In this document: positions 29,130 to 37,495 of the stretch, in pieces | Numbering within the stretch: position 1 is the first letter of the stretch | Layout of the letters: each line of letters begins with the position of its first letter | The notes under the pieces: model-generated | Told to the model about the DNA's origin: nothing | Databases searched by the model: none | The model's input: the letters and a program-made list of their open reading frames with translations, nothing else | Translations under genes and position numbers: made by a program | Source of the DNA: Saprospiraceae bacterium | GTDB lineage: Bacteria; Bacteroidota; Bacteroidia; Chitinophagales; Saprospiraceae | Direction: 5' to 3' | DNA length: 64,000 nucleotides | Assembly: GCA_020629315.1 (NCBI GenBank) | Contig: JAHDDO010000003.1 | Span: forward strand, 36,973-100,972

Positions 29130-30836
29130 GTGAGTAATTGGTATATCGTATGGTTAATTCTGTTGCCTAGTCTGGCTTTTTCTCAGGTTGAGTTCAGAGC
29201 ATTGCCAGAAAGTAATACGGTGCTTGAAGGCTCATATGTAGAGGTTAGTTTTCAGATAGCCAACGGAAAAGATAGTTTTTTTGAAGCGCCAAAATTTAAG
29301 GGATTTTCTCAAGCAGGCGGCGCATCTACGTCTAGTAGTGTTTCGATAATTAATGGAGTAACTAAGCAAAGTAAATCATACACATATACGCTTTTAGCAA
29401 ATAAAGTAGGTACGTATCAGATAGGTTCTGCCACGGCTACTATCAATGGTAAAGAATATAAAACCAAGCCCTTTGTTATCGAAGTGTTGAAAGGCAGAAA
29501 AGTAAGTGACAACGATAAGGAGGCCTTTGTAAAAATTATTGCCTCTGATACCACAGCCTATGTAGGTCAACAAATATGGCTTCAATACAAGTTATACACT
29601 AGACTCAATGTTAGACAGTTTAATATTTTCAATGAACCAGACTATGATGGGTTTTATGTGGAAGGCTTAGAACAGCAAACACGGTTTAAAAAGGAGATCG
29701 TAAATGGGGTTGAGTACTTTACTAGAGACCTCCAAAAAGTAGCCTTGTTCCCACAACAAGTGGGAAGCTATGAAATCCCAAACACAAATGTTAGTTTAGG
29801 AATCAGTAATAAAAATTCAAATAGTTTTTTCTCGAGGATAGACCGACAAATGACTGTTTTTGCAGAGGGCTTTTTAATAACTGTACAAGACCTTCCACCA
29901 AATGCACCTATTTCTTTTTCTGGTGCAGTAGGTAAATACAAAATGAATAGCAGAATCAATAAACGAAGACTGACAACGGATGATGCTATTGCTTTTGAAA
30001 TGATAATAGAAGGTAATGGCGATAGTCGAATGGTCGATGCTCCAGTATGGGAAGTGCCAGAAAACATTGAGTGGTACGAACCAAATACCATTGTAGAAGA
30101 ACAAATCGTTACCAAAAATTCTTTCAAAAGAAATAAAGAAGTATACGAATATATTCTAGTGGCTAAACGACCCGGAGTTTATTCATTTACCCCTTCCTTT
30201 AGTTACTTTGATGTGGATAGTAATGCATATGTCACACTACAAAATGAACACGCCCGAATTGCAGTCACACAAGGAACAAATGCTTCGAAAGAAGTAGTAC
30301 TTACTAAAGATACCCTAGCACTAGCACCCATAATGGCTAAGACAAGACTTCGGCAAAACACGGAAGCGAGTTTTAATAGAGGTGTTTATTTGGGTGGACT
30401 CGGCGTAACAGGCTTGTTAGGAATAGGATTATTATTGTATCGAAGGAAGTTGGAAAGTGACGGGTATTTCGATGAGGATATTCAACGTAGAAAAAAAGCT
30501 AAACTGCAAATTATTCAGGATTTGGAAGCAGAAATGGCGAGTGGGGATTATTCTCAAAATAAACGATATATAGAATTGCTCTCATTGAGCTTTAGAAAAT
30601 ACATAAATCAAAAATTTGGTCAACGAAAGCTTCAGTTGACAGACCAAGAAATAGTCTCATTATTATCGGATGAAGGCATGCCTATCGAAATAATCGAGAG
30701 AACAAAAGAATTTTTCTCTTCATCTACTATGATTCTTTATGCTGGCGCAAATGCTGATAAAAGAGATAGATTAAAAGACTCATGGGAACAAATCATTAAT
30801 GGCATTGAAGAGGAAATACAAAAAAAGGCCCCTTGA
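29130..30836 (+). CDS. batD: Aerotolerance protein BatD
   Basis: 568 aa from GTG 29130; a TTG one codon earlier, touching the previous stop, is the alternative. A signal peptide (about 1-19, LAFSQ) precedes repeated beta-sandwich BatD domains (about 25-395), one membrane helix (about 415-437, YLGGLGVTGLLGIGLLLY) and a cytoplasmic helical domain of about 130 residues. BatD is the large periplasmic scaffold of the Bat complex. No BatE (TPR-SH3) gene follows; the next gene is on the other strand. The last codons of batD also form the stem of a terminator for that opposite gene. Confidence 0.9.
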   Translation: MSNWYIVWLILLPSLAFSQVEFRALPESNTVLEGSYVEVSFQIANGKDSFFEAPKFKGFSQAGGASTSSSVSIINGVTKQSKSYTYTLLANKVGTYQIGSATATINGKEYKTKPFVIEVLKGRKVSDNDKEAFVKIIASDTTAYVGQQIWLQYKLYTRLNVRQFNIFNEPDYDGFYVEGLEQQTRFKKEIVNGVEYFTRDLQKVALFPQQVGSYEIPNTNVSLGISNKNSNSFFSRIDRQMTVFAEGFLITVQDLPPNAPISFSGAVGKYKMNSRINKRRLTTDDAIAFEMIIEGNGDSRMVDAPVWEVPENIEWYEPNTIVEEQIVTKNSFKRNKEVYEYILVAKRPGVYSFTPSFSYFDVDSNAYVTLQNEHARIAVTQGTNASKEVVLTKDTLALAPIMAKTRLRQNTEASFNRGVYLGGLGVTGLLGIGLLLYRRKLESDGYFDEDIQRRKKAKLQIIQDLEAEMASGDYSQNKRYIELLSLSFRKYINQKFGQRKLQLTDQEIVSLLSDEGMPIEIIERTKEFFSSSTMILYAGANADKRDRLKDSWEQIINGIEEEIQKKAP

Positions 30837-30850
30837 ACATTCAAGAGACC
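30820..30850 (-). terminator. Intrinsic terminator of the metalloprotease gene, inside batD
   Basis: On the minus strand GGTCTCTTGA, loop ATGT, TCAAGGGGCC forms a 10-bp stem with two G-U pairs, followed by seven T. On the plus strand the same stem would have two mismatches. The stem and T run overlap the last codons and stop of batD (TGA 30834-30836). It sits 26 bases after the metalloprotease stop. Confidence 0.75.
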
Positions 30851-30876
30851 TGTCTATGCTAATTATTGACTTATCC

Positions 30877-33800
30877 TTAGTATACAACGAGCTGTTTATG
30901 TAGTTTATAACCAGACTCGAATTCAATTAATGCAAAATAAGTGCCAGCTTCTTTAGGAGCCCTTATAGTTAATTGATTTTCATTGTATTCTTTATATTTT
31001 GTATTACTGATAAGCTGTCCATTTATACCCATTATTTGGATCGAAAAATGTCCAGGAACTTCGCTAAAATGAAAGTGTAAATCGCTTTCAGCACGTAATG
31101 GATTTGGAAATAGAATGCACTCTATGGGTTTCTCGATTGAAGGCGTATGTGCTATGTTTTGACTGGGTAGGCAGGCCGAAATTTCTATGTCATCTATGTA
31201 TAAGAAGTCCGCATTTGAAGAAGCATCACATTGTAATCGTAATACACATCGTTCATTATTACTGGATAACACAGTTGCAGACTCTAAATACATTGGTTCG
31301 TGATTATTGAAATCCGTACCTGAATACCATTCATCAATGGTAATAAATGTAGCTCCGCCATCATACGATATCTCAAACAACAATGATTCGCCATTTTCCA
31401 TGCTGATAGGATAGAGGTGAAACTTTATCTCTATTTCTTGATAGGCCTCTAAGTCTAGTTCATCAGTATATATTGAGGAATGCTTACCTGAGTTATCACG
31501 CAGTCTAACACAAAAATCGCCGCTTGAGTTATAAGAAGAATTGCTAGAGTAGCGGTGTGCGTCCACGCCTCCGTCCTTCCATATACCCCAACCAAATTCC
31601 AAATCTGAAATATCCAAAGCGAAGCAATCACCATTAGTTTCAAAGCAAGCTGGGGACGTTGGGTCTGGAATGCAAGGATCAGTATCGTCTGTATCATCAA
31701 ATACACAAAATCCGTCACCATCAGCATCTTGATATTCACCATAGCAAAGGCAATCTTCGTGGAAGATATCATCAACAGTACATATGTCACCATCATCACA
31801 AGGAAGTCCTATTAAACCTTGGTGAAGGTTCGGGCAGTCATCCAAAGGATCGCATATTCCATCTTCATCTATATCTTGTAAAGCACCTCCGGTGCACTGA
31901 CAATCTTGATCATATACTTCACCCTCCGTGCATATGTCACCATCATCACAAGGAAGTCCTTCAACAGGGCATCCTTCATTGGCTGCACAAGCCTCTAGAA
32001 ATAAATCATCTATATAAACGAGATCTGCATTAGAAGAGGCATCACACCGTAACCGCACAATGATTTCATTAGTAAGCTCGAGCTGATCATAAACCTCTTG
32101 AACAAACAAAGGTTGTTTGTTTATTATATTTTCATTGGATATCCATCTATCTAAAGTGGTCCAACTTATTCCTAGATCATTAGAATACTCTAAGAGTAGA
32201 TCCTCCCCAGATTCCATACTTACAAACTCCACATTAAAATGAACTTCTAAGGATTGTCGCCCTTGTAAAAACAAACGTTCTGAATAAAACGAAGATTTTT
32301 TACCAGAGTTATCTCGCAGTCGTATGCAGTGAGTTCCAGAGCTTGCCTGACTATAAACGCCATGTGATGCATCTAAGCCCCCGTCTTTCCATATACCTGT
32401 CGTTTCTTCTAAATCATTCATTGAATGCGTTTCACAACCGTATATTTCATCGCAATCGCCTTGTGTAAAATCAGGGACGCAAATGTCATTGTCGTCAGGA
32501 TCTATTTCTGTACAGAATCCATCACCGTCATAGTCAGTAGAAACGCCACCAATACAATCACAATTCTCATCATAACTTTCACCAATAGTGCATACATCAC
32601 CATCATTGCACGGTTGCCCAGTTATTACACAAGGATTATCACTACAAGAAGAAAGACATCCAGCTTCCGCTACTTTTTCTCGAAGTAAGTTACCAGGCTG
32701 TAATCCAAAACCTAAGGAAAAGTCAATCCCAACATCATCCAATAGATGACAATAACTCATGATAGTTCCTTTTGTAGGAATAGGTGCTTCGCATCCTTCA
32801 GAATATCCGGCTTCATGACCACACCCATCAATAGCAGTATTGTTACCATTCCAGGCACACGCATGAGTATGCTTAGAACCTAAGGTATGTCCGATCTCAT
32901 GGGTCAACACTTCAACAGCCCAACTATACACAGGGATTTCTTGATATCCTGATTTAATATCGGAATACCCAACCGCATAGAATTTGTTGCAAAGTGCATC
33001 AATATAGGCAACACCACCGCTCCCTTTTTTACCTACTAGGTGTGCAATATCCCCATTATAATCACCCGATATTCTATCTCTAAATGTGTATAAATTATTG
33101 AGAGCAGAACTGCCCATGTATGGATCTTCAGTATCCCAAATTAGCACTTCACTCAAAAAGATATCAATACCTTCATTTGCATACAAAAGAGCAACTTGAT
33201 TAAATACAGCTGCAAAATGATCAAAAGCTTCCATTACAGAGCCTAAGGACAAGACAAGGTCATGGTCCAGTTCTATATAAACACCTACACATTGATTTTC
33301 AGTACGTGTTACAATAGCATCACTTTCTTTGCCTATCCAATGAATGTTATCATTGGTTTCACAATGTGTTTCTTTAGGGTATAAGATGTCTTGTTCTTTG
33401 TATAATAAGTAATATTGCTTAGTTCTATGTTTGGATATATTGTAGAGGTCACCATTGAATTGGATGAGTCCTCTAAGGCCACTTTCTGAAAAAGATATGG
33501 CTGTTAATGAGTTTCCTTTTCCTTCTATCTGACCCCAATAATGCGTCTGGTGATCAAACCAAATGTCACATTCTGGATCACTTACCAAATGAGAAACCCC
33601 ATCATGTTTAAATAAATCAACTTTTGTTAAATCAAGCTTAATTGAAGTGTCATTACTCAAAGGTATATTCACGTGTAACTCAGCAGGTCGTTCAGCTAAG
33701 ATGTTCTCTATAAGAACTTCATTAATAGTGAGAATGATCCCTTCATGCAAAAAATCATCAAAATCGTTCAAGGCGTCACGGTCTCGAGACAACATGAAGA

Positions 33801-33927
33801 GATCACTCTCAATGTTTAGGCTTGATTGTCCGTAGAGTGCAGGCACGAGCCACAGACAAACGAAGACTGTTGTTACTCTTGACCACGCAACAAAGCGCAG
33901 TGCTCGTAAACTCATTTCAATACCCAT
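30877..33927 (-). CDS. Secreted metzincin zinc protease with T9SS sorting domain
   Basis: 1016 aa. A signal segment lies at about 17-33 (M5 is a possible start). A reprolysin-type protease domain follows, with zinc motif HEIGHTLGSKH (343-353) and a Met-turn TIMSYCH (about 388-394). The C-terminal half alternates cysteine-rich DGDICT/DCQC modules, aspartate-rich calcium-binding segments (DYDGDGFCTEIDPDDND, DIDEDGICDPLDDCP) and two copies of a MAM-like domain (starting IWKDGGLDA and IWKDGGVDA). The last ~80 residues are a type A T9SS sorting domain (LFPNPLRAES ... AGTYFALIEF). It is likely exported through SprA and anchored or released outside. It is monocistronic, with a strong terminator downstream. 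Confidence 0.92.
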   Translation of the reverse strand: MGIEMSLRALRFVAWSRVTTVFVCLWLVPALYGQSSLNIESDLFMLSRDRDALNDFDDFLHEGIILTINEVLIENILAERPAELHVNIPLSNDTSIKLDLTKVDLFKHDGVSHLVSDPECDIWFDHQTHYWGQIEGKGNSLTAISFSESGLRGLIQFNGDLYNISKHRTKQYYLLYKEQDILYPKETHCETNDNIHWIGKESDAIVTRTENQCVGVYIELDHDLVLSLGSVMEAFDHFAAVFNQVALLYANEGIDIFLSEVLIWDTEDPYMGSSALNNLYTFRDRISGDYNGDIAHLVGKKGSGGVAYIDALCNKFYAVGYSDIKSGYQEIPVYSWAVEVLTHEIGHTLGSKHTHACAWNGNNTAIDGCGHEAGYSEGCEAPIPTKGTIMSYCHLLDDVGIDFSLGFGLQPGNLLREKVAEAGCLSSCSDNPCVITGQPCNDGDVCTIGESYDENCDCIGGVSTDYDGDGFCTEIDPDDNDICVPDFTQGDCDEIYGCETHSMNDLEETTGIWKDGGLDASHGVYSQASSGTHCIRLRDNSGKKSSFYSERLFLQGRQSLEVHFNVEFVSMESGEDLLLEYSNDLGISWTTLDRWISNENIINKQPLFVQEVYDQLELTNEIIVRLRCDASSNADLVYIDDLFLEACAANEGCPVEGLPCDDGDICTEGEVYDQDCQCTGGALQDIDEDGICDPLDDCPNLHQGLIGLPCDDGDICTVDDIFHEDCLCYGEYQDADGDGFCVFDDTDDTDPCIPDPTSPACFETNGDCFALDISDLEFGWGIWKDGGVDAHRYSSNSSYNSSGDFCVRLRDNSGKHSSIYTDELDLEAYQEIEIKFHLYPISMENGESLLFEISYDGGATFITIDEWYSGTDFNNHEPMYLESATVLSSNNERCVLRLQCDASSNADFLYIDDIEISACLPSQNIAHTPSIEKPIECILFPNPLRAESDLHFHFSEVPGHFSIQIMGINGQLISNTKYKEYNENQLTIRAPKEAGTYFALIEFESGYKLHKQLVVY
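31781..31810 (-). repeat. 30-bp direct repeat, copy 1 (in metalloprotease)
   Basis: Thirty bases identical to 31931-31960, 150 bases apart, encoding the GLPCDDGDICT core of the cysteine-rich module. The exact DNA identity suggests recent duplication or gene conversion. A third, diverged copy of the module lies near 32590-32620. Confidence 0.85.
31931..31960 (-). repeat. 30-bp direct repeat, copy 2 (in metalloprotease)
   Basis: Second copy of the repeat at 31781-31810, identical over 30 bases and in the same reading frame, so recombination between copies would remove or add a 50-residue module in frame. Confidence 0.85.
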
Positions 33928-33944
33928 TTAATGTTCAATACCCT

Positions 33945-33963
33945 GGCTCAAATTGTATGAGCC
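33945..33963. promoter_or_regulatory. Inverted repeat GGCTCA-N7-TGAGCC upstream of the metalloprotease
   Basis: A perfect 6-bp palindrome with a 7-base spacer, 18 bases upstream of the metalloprotease ATG. It encloses a near-consensus minus-strand -7 box (TACAATTTG, one base too long, 33949-33957). A bound protein or a hairpin here would sit directly on the promoter. Confidence 0.4.
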
Positions 33964-33996
33964 ATTGTCTTAAAGCCCCTTACACATTAAGACAAT
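33964..33996. promoter_or_regulatory. Perfect 10-bp inverted repeat upstream of the metalloprotease
   Basis: ATTGTCTTAA, 13 bases, TTAAGACAAT: a perfect 10-bp inverted repeat directly next to the smaller palindrome at 33945-33963. It has no T run, so it is not a standard terminator. It is a good operator or hairpin candidate for the metalloprotease gene. The rest of the 279-base gap to asnS holds only AT-rich DNA and two plus-strand -7 boxes (34086-34093 and 34183-34190). Confidence 0.5.
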
Positions 33997-34182
33997 TCAT
34001 AATATGTATACTCAAAAACCATGACAAAGACGGGAAATGTAGGTGTTTGCACCCATATATAACTAGTAATAGGTATGTTATGTGTTATATTTGCTTCTTT
34101 TTTTAGTCCAATGTTATATGTGATATGTTGAAATTTTGAAATAGTCTGGCTATTCAACAGGCAAATAGCATTTGAAAAGACG

Positions 34183-34190
34183 TATTTTTG
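34183..34190 (+). promoter_or_regulatory. -7 promoter box TATTTTTG for asnS
   Basis: An exact TAnnTTTG match 16 bases before ATG 34207. A second exact box, TATATTTG, lies at 34086-34093. Confidence 0.5.
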
Positions 34191-34206
34191 CAATTCAATT
34201 TTGGAG

Positions 34207-35640
34207 ATGAAGCGAAGTAAAATAAAAGAGATTCTTTCAACCGATTCCTTTGAGTATAAAGCTAAAGTGGCTGGTTGGGTGAGAACGTTTAGAAATAATC
34301 AATTTATTGCTTTAAACGATGGCTCTGTTTTAACAAGCCTGCAGCTTGTGGTAGACTTTGAATCAATGGATAAAGAGCTAATAAAGAACATCACCACAGG
34401 AGCTGCCATAATAGCTGAAGGTACAATAGTTCCTTCTCAAGGTCGAGGACAAACGCATGAAATGAAATGCGAAAAATTAGAGGTGGTTGGAACTTCGGAT
34501 CCAGAGGTTTATCCTTTACAACCGAAACGCCATAGCATGGAGTTTTTAAGGGATATAGCACATTTGCGTTTCAGAACTAATACATTTTCAGCGGTCTTCC
34601 GAGTTAGGAGTACAGCGGCATATGCAATACATAAATTCTTTACAGAAAAAGGTTTTGTCTATTTACATAGCCCTATAATTACAGGTTCAGATGCTGAAGG
34701 CGCTGGGGAAATGTTTAGGGTGACTACCTTGCCACCCCAAAACCCACCCACCACAGAAGAGGGTGCTGTTGACTATGGTCAGGACTTTTTTGGTTCTGAA
34801 ACTAACTTAACGGTTTCTGGTCAACTCGAAGCAGAACTAGCTGCATTGGCATTATCAGATGTATATACGTTCGGACCAACATTTAGAGCGGAAAACTCAA
34901 ATACCACTAGACACTTAGCTGAATTTTGGATGATTGAACCTGAAATGGCATTTTGTGATCTGGAAGGAGATATGGATTTAGCAGAAGAAATGCTTAAGTA
35001 TGTTATTGCTTACGTAATGAAGAATAATGAGGAAGATCTAATCTTCCTAGAGAATCGACTATTGCAAGAAGAAAAGTCAAAGCCCCAGCATTTGCGAAGT
35101 GAGATGAATCTTCGAGATAAATTAGCATTTTGCGTAGATAATGATTTTGTTCGTTTAAGCTATACTGAAGCTATTGATATACTTAAGAATTGCAAACCAA
35201 ATAAGAAAAAGAAATTTCAATATCTAATTGAAGAATGGGGGGCTGACTTGCAATCAGAACACGAACGTTTTCTTGTTGAAAAACACTTTAAAAAGCCCGT
35301 CATCCTTATTGATTATCCGAAAGACATCAAGGCATTTTATATGCGGATGAATGATGATGGTAAAACAGTGAGAGCCATGGATATTTTATTTCCTGGAATT
35401 GGAGAAATTGTGGGTGGATCACAAAGAGAAGAGCGATTAGAAATACTTAAAAGTAGAATGGAAGAGATGCATATACCAGCAGAGGAGATGTCATGGTACC
35501 TAGATACAAGACGCTTCGGAACTTGTGAGCATGCTGGTTTTGGTCTTGGCTTTGGAAGACTTGTTCAATTCATTACTGGAATGGGGAATATTAGAGATGT
35601 AATACCTTTTCCAAGAACCCCTGGGAATGCTAAGTTCTAA
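34207..35640 (+). CDS. asnS: Asparagine-tRNA ligase
   Basis: 477 aa from ATG 34207; a TTG at 34201 is in frame. A class II aminoacyl-tRNA synthetase charging tRNA-Asn. It has the N-terminal OB-fold anticodon domain (VAGWVRTFRNNQFIALNDGS), motif 2 (TFGPTFRAENSNTTRHLAEF) and motif 3 at the C-terminus (GFGLGFGRLVQFITG, ending PFPRTPGNAKF), which separates AsnRS from AspRS. Its last 14 bases overlap the start of the PqqB-like gene, so the two are co-transcribed. Confidence 0.97.
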   Translation: MKRSKIKEILSTDSFEYKAKVAGWVRTFRNNQFIALNDGSVLTSLQLVVDFESMDKELIKNITTGAAIIAEGTIVPSQGRGQTHEMKCEKLEVVGTSDPEVYPLQPKRHSMEFLRDIAHLRFRTNTFSAVFRVRSTAAYAIHKFFTEKGFVYLHSPIITGSDAEGAGEMFRVTTLPPQNPPTTEEGAVDYGQDFFGSETNLTVSGQLEAELAALALSDVYTFGPTFRAENSNTTRHLAEFWMIEPEMAFCDLEGDMDLAEEMLKYVIAYVMKNNEEDLIFLENRLLQEEKSKPQHLRSEMNLRDKLAFCVDNDFVRLSYTEAIDILKNCKPNKKKKFQYLIEEWGADLQSEHERFLVEKHFKKPVILIDYPKDIKAFYMRMNDDGKTVRAMDILFPGIGEIVGGSQREERLEILKSRMEEMHIPAEEMSWYLDTRRFGTCEHAGFGLGFGRLVQFITGMGNIRDVIPFPRTPGNAKF

Positions 35641-36574
35641 ATATCAAATACTAGTAGCGTTTATATTTATAAGTACTCAACTACTTGGTCAGATTGATAG
35701 TAATTCAATCGAATCAGATATTTCTTTATTCGTCTTAGGTATAGCCCAAGACGCCGGTTATCCGCAAATTGGCTGTAGAAAAACATGTTGTCAAAAAGTA
35801 TTATCTGGTGAAAGAAAGCCTCAGAAGGTTTGCTCGTTAGGTATCCTTGATGAAAATGAGAATCGCTTTTGGATTGTAGAGGCAAGCCCCAATCTTGTAG
35901 AACAGTGGGCATTTATGGAAAGCTTGAATGAACAAAAACCAGATGCAGCAGGGATATTCATATCACATGCGCATATTGGTCATTATACCGGTTTAATGTA
36001 CCTGGGTCGAGAGGCCATGGGTGCCCAAAAGATTCCTGTTCATTGCATGCCTAGAATGTTTAATTTTTTGGAACAAAATGGTCCATGGAGCCAACTAGTG
36101 ACATTGGACAACATAAAACTCGATTCACTCCAGTTTGATATTCCAAGAAAAGTGAGTCCATCATTACAGCTAACGCCAATATCAGTGCCGCATAGAGATG
36201 AGTTTTCCGAAACAGCCGGTTTTATAATTAGTGGGCCCAATAAGCAGGCATTATTTATTCCGGATATTGATAAGTGGGAAAAATGGGATCGAAGTATTGT
36301 TTCTATGATAAAAGAAGTTGACATTGCTTTTTTGGATGGGACCTTTTACGAAAATGGAGAATTACCCAATCGCGATATGTCTGAAATTCCTCACCCATTT
36401 ATTGAAGAAAGTCTGTCTCTTTTTTCAGAGCTATCAAAAGAAGACAGAAGTAAAGTGCACTTTATTCATTTCAACCACACTAATGAGGCTATGTTTGATA
36501 CTTCGGAAGCCAGTAATAAGATTACGAAAGAAGGGTATTCGTTAGCTAGAGAAGGAATGGAATTTAGGCTATAA
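35627..36574 (+). CDS. PqqB-like MBL-fold metallo-hydrolase, exported
   Basis: 315 aa with a signal-like N-terminus (about 1-22, STQLLGQ). The mature start LFVLGIAQDAGYPQIGCRKTCC matches the PqqB branch of metallo-beta-lactamases (shown here in pieces: LFVLGIAQDAGYPQ, then a GCRKTCC cysteine cluster in the place of the PqqB zinc site). The active-site motif reads SHAHIGHYTGL: histidines are present, but the usual Asp of HxHxDH is Gly. A later FIHFNHTN supplies another histidine set. No other PQQ genes are seen, so a role in PQQ synthesis is unlikely. It overlaps asnS by 14 bases. Confidence 0.82.
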   Translation: MLSSKYQILVAFIFISTQLLGQIDSNSIESDISLFVLGIAQDAGYPQIGCRKTCCQKVLSGERKPQKVCSLGILDENENRFWIVEASPNLVEQWAFMESLNEQKPDAAGIFISHAHIGHYTGLMYLGREAMGAQKIPVHCMPRMFNFLEQNGPWSQLVTLDNIKLDSLQFDIPRKVSPSLQLTPISVPHRDEFSETAGFIISGPNKQALFIPDIDKWEKWDRSIVSMIKEVDIAFLDGTFYENGELPNRDMSEIPHPFIEESLSLFSELSKEDRSKVHFIHFNHTNEAMFDTSEASNKITKEGYSLAREGMEFRL

Positions 36575-36606
36575 AAAAAGGGATCTTCCTGAACAAAAGA
36601 CCCCCC
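36573..36606 (-). terminator. Terminator of the sigma factor gene
   Basis: On the minus strand GGGTCTT, loop, AAGATCCC (one bulged A) is followed by seven T. It overlaps the stop codon of the convergent PqqB-like gene and may act for both strands. Confidence 0.55.
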
Positions 36607-36627
36607 TGTACACTAAAAACTCAATTA

Positions 36628-37209
36628 TTAATACATCATTAATTCTTTCTCATTAACCATCTTACGCATATTGATCAATGCATATCGCATTCGACCCAAA
36701 GCCGTATTAATGCTCACTCTTGTCAATTGACTGATTTCTTTAAAACTCATATCAGCATAATGACGTAAGATTACCACTTCTCTTTGCTCCTCTGGTAACT
36801 GGTCTACCAGCTCTCTCACTTTCTTATGCAATTGGCTTTTTATGATGGTTACTTCTTCATTATCTTCTTTTGACTCTAAGACATCAAAAATGTCAAAGGT
36901 TTCTGAAGGGGATACTTTTGTTCTTTTCTTGTTTTTCCTAAAGTGATCTACACACATATTGTATGAAATCCGCATGGCCCATTGTAAGAATTTACCTTCA
37001 TGGTTATATTTTCCATTACGTAAGGTGCGAATGATCTTAATAAATACATCTTGAAAGATATCTTCAGCAAGATCTCGATCTTTTACAAATAAATAAATAG
37101 AGGTGTAGATTTTCTCTCTATGTCTGTTTAATAAAACCTCAAAGGCTTTATCATTTCCATCTAAATAAGCGATGATTAATTCCTGGTCAGAAAGCTTCAG
37201 TACATCCAT
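36628..37209 (-). CDS. RNA polymerase sigma factor, sigma-70 family (ECF type)
   Basis: 193 aa from ATG 37209; a GTG at 37218 is in frame. Region 2 lies at about 12-85 (AFEVLLNRHREKIYTSIYLF ... DRDLAEDIFQDVFIKI ... RISYNMCVDHFRKNKKR) and region 4 at about 125-185 (LPEEQREVVILRHYADMSFKEIS, given as LPEEQREVVILRHYADM plus SFKEISQLTRVSINTALGRM). No anti-sigma factor gene is adjacent, which is unusual for an ECF sigma factor. The short basic linker between regions 2 and 4 and the isolated position resemble the single-gene ECF factors of Bacteroidota. The 277-base gap to divergent uvrA holds no convincing promoter box. Confidence 0.92.
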   Translation of the reverse strand: MDVLKLSDQELIIAYLDGNDKAFEVLLNRHREKIYTSIYLFVKDRDLAEDIFQDVFIKIIRTLRNGKYNHEGKFLQWAMRISYNMCVDHFRKNKKRTKVSPSETFDIFDVLESKEDNEEVTIIKSQLHKKVRELVDQLPEEQREVVILRHYADMSFKEISQLTRVSINTALGRMRYALINMRKMVNEKELMMY

Positions 37210-37495
37210 AACTAACACGTTTAGGGTTCAGTAATCTAGTAAATAGTAATACGTTAGTGTAGATGTACGGGTCTTATAGGCAGACTAAATTTTAATTATG
37301 ACATCAAAAAAAGTTAAAAAACTTTAGTTATGCCATATCTTATTTTGAGTTAACAATAGTTTAACGAAGTTATGTATTTATTCTTTTGAAGTCAATAGCT
37401 AAAGAAAAGAATATTAAATTGACCCTTCTAAGCATCCAACTTTCGAGACTAAATCTTGTTATAAAGCCGTATTTTACACGCTTTTTAGATCGTTT

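Noticed and set aside
31781..31960. Pair of identical 30-bp repeats considered as a CRISPR array
   Set aside because: Only two exact copies occur, and both encode a repeated cysteine-rich protein module with a coding spacer.
37300..37335. AT-rich hairpin AAAGTT-AAAA-AACTTT between the sigma factor and uvrA
   Set aside because: A 6-bp A/T stem is expected by chance in this composition and no promoter or T run supports it.
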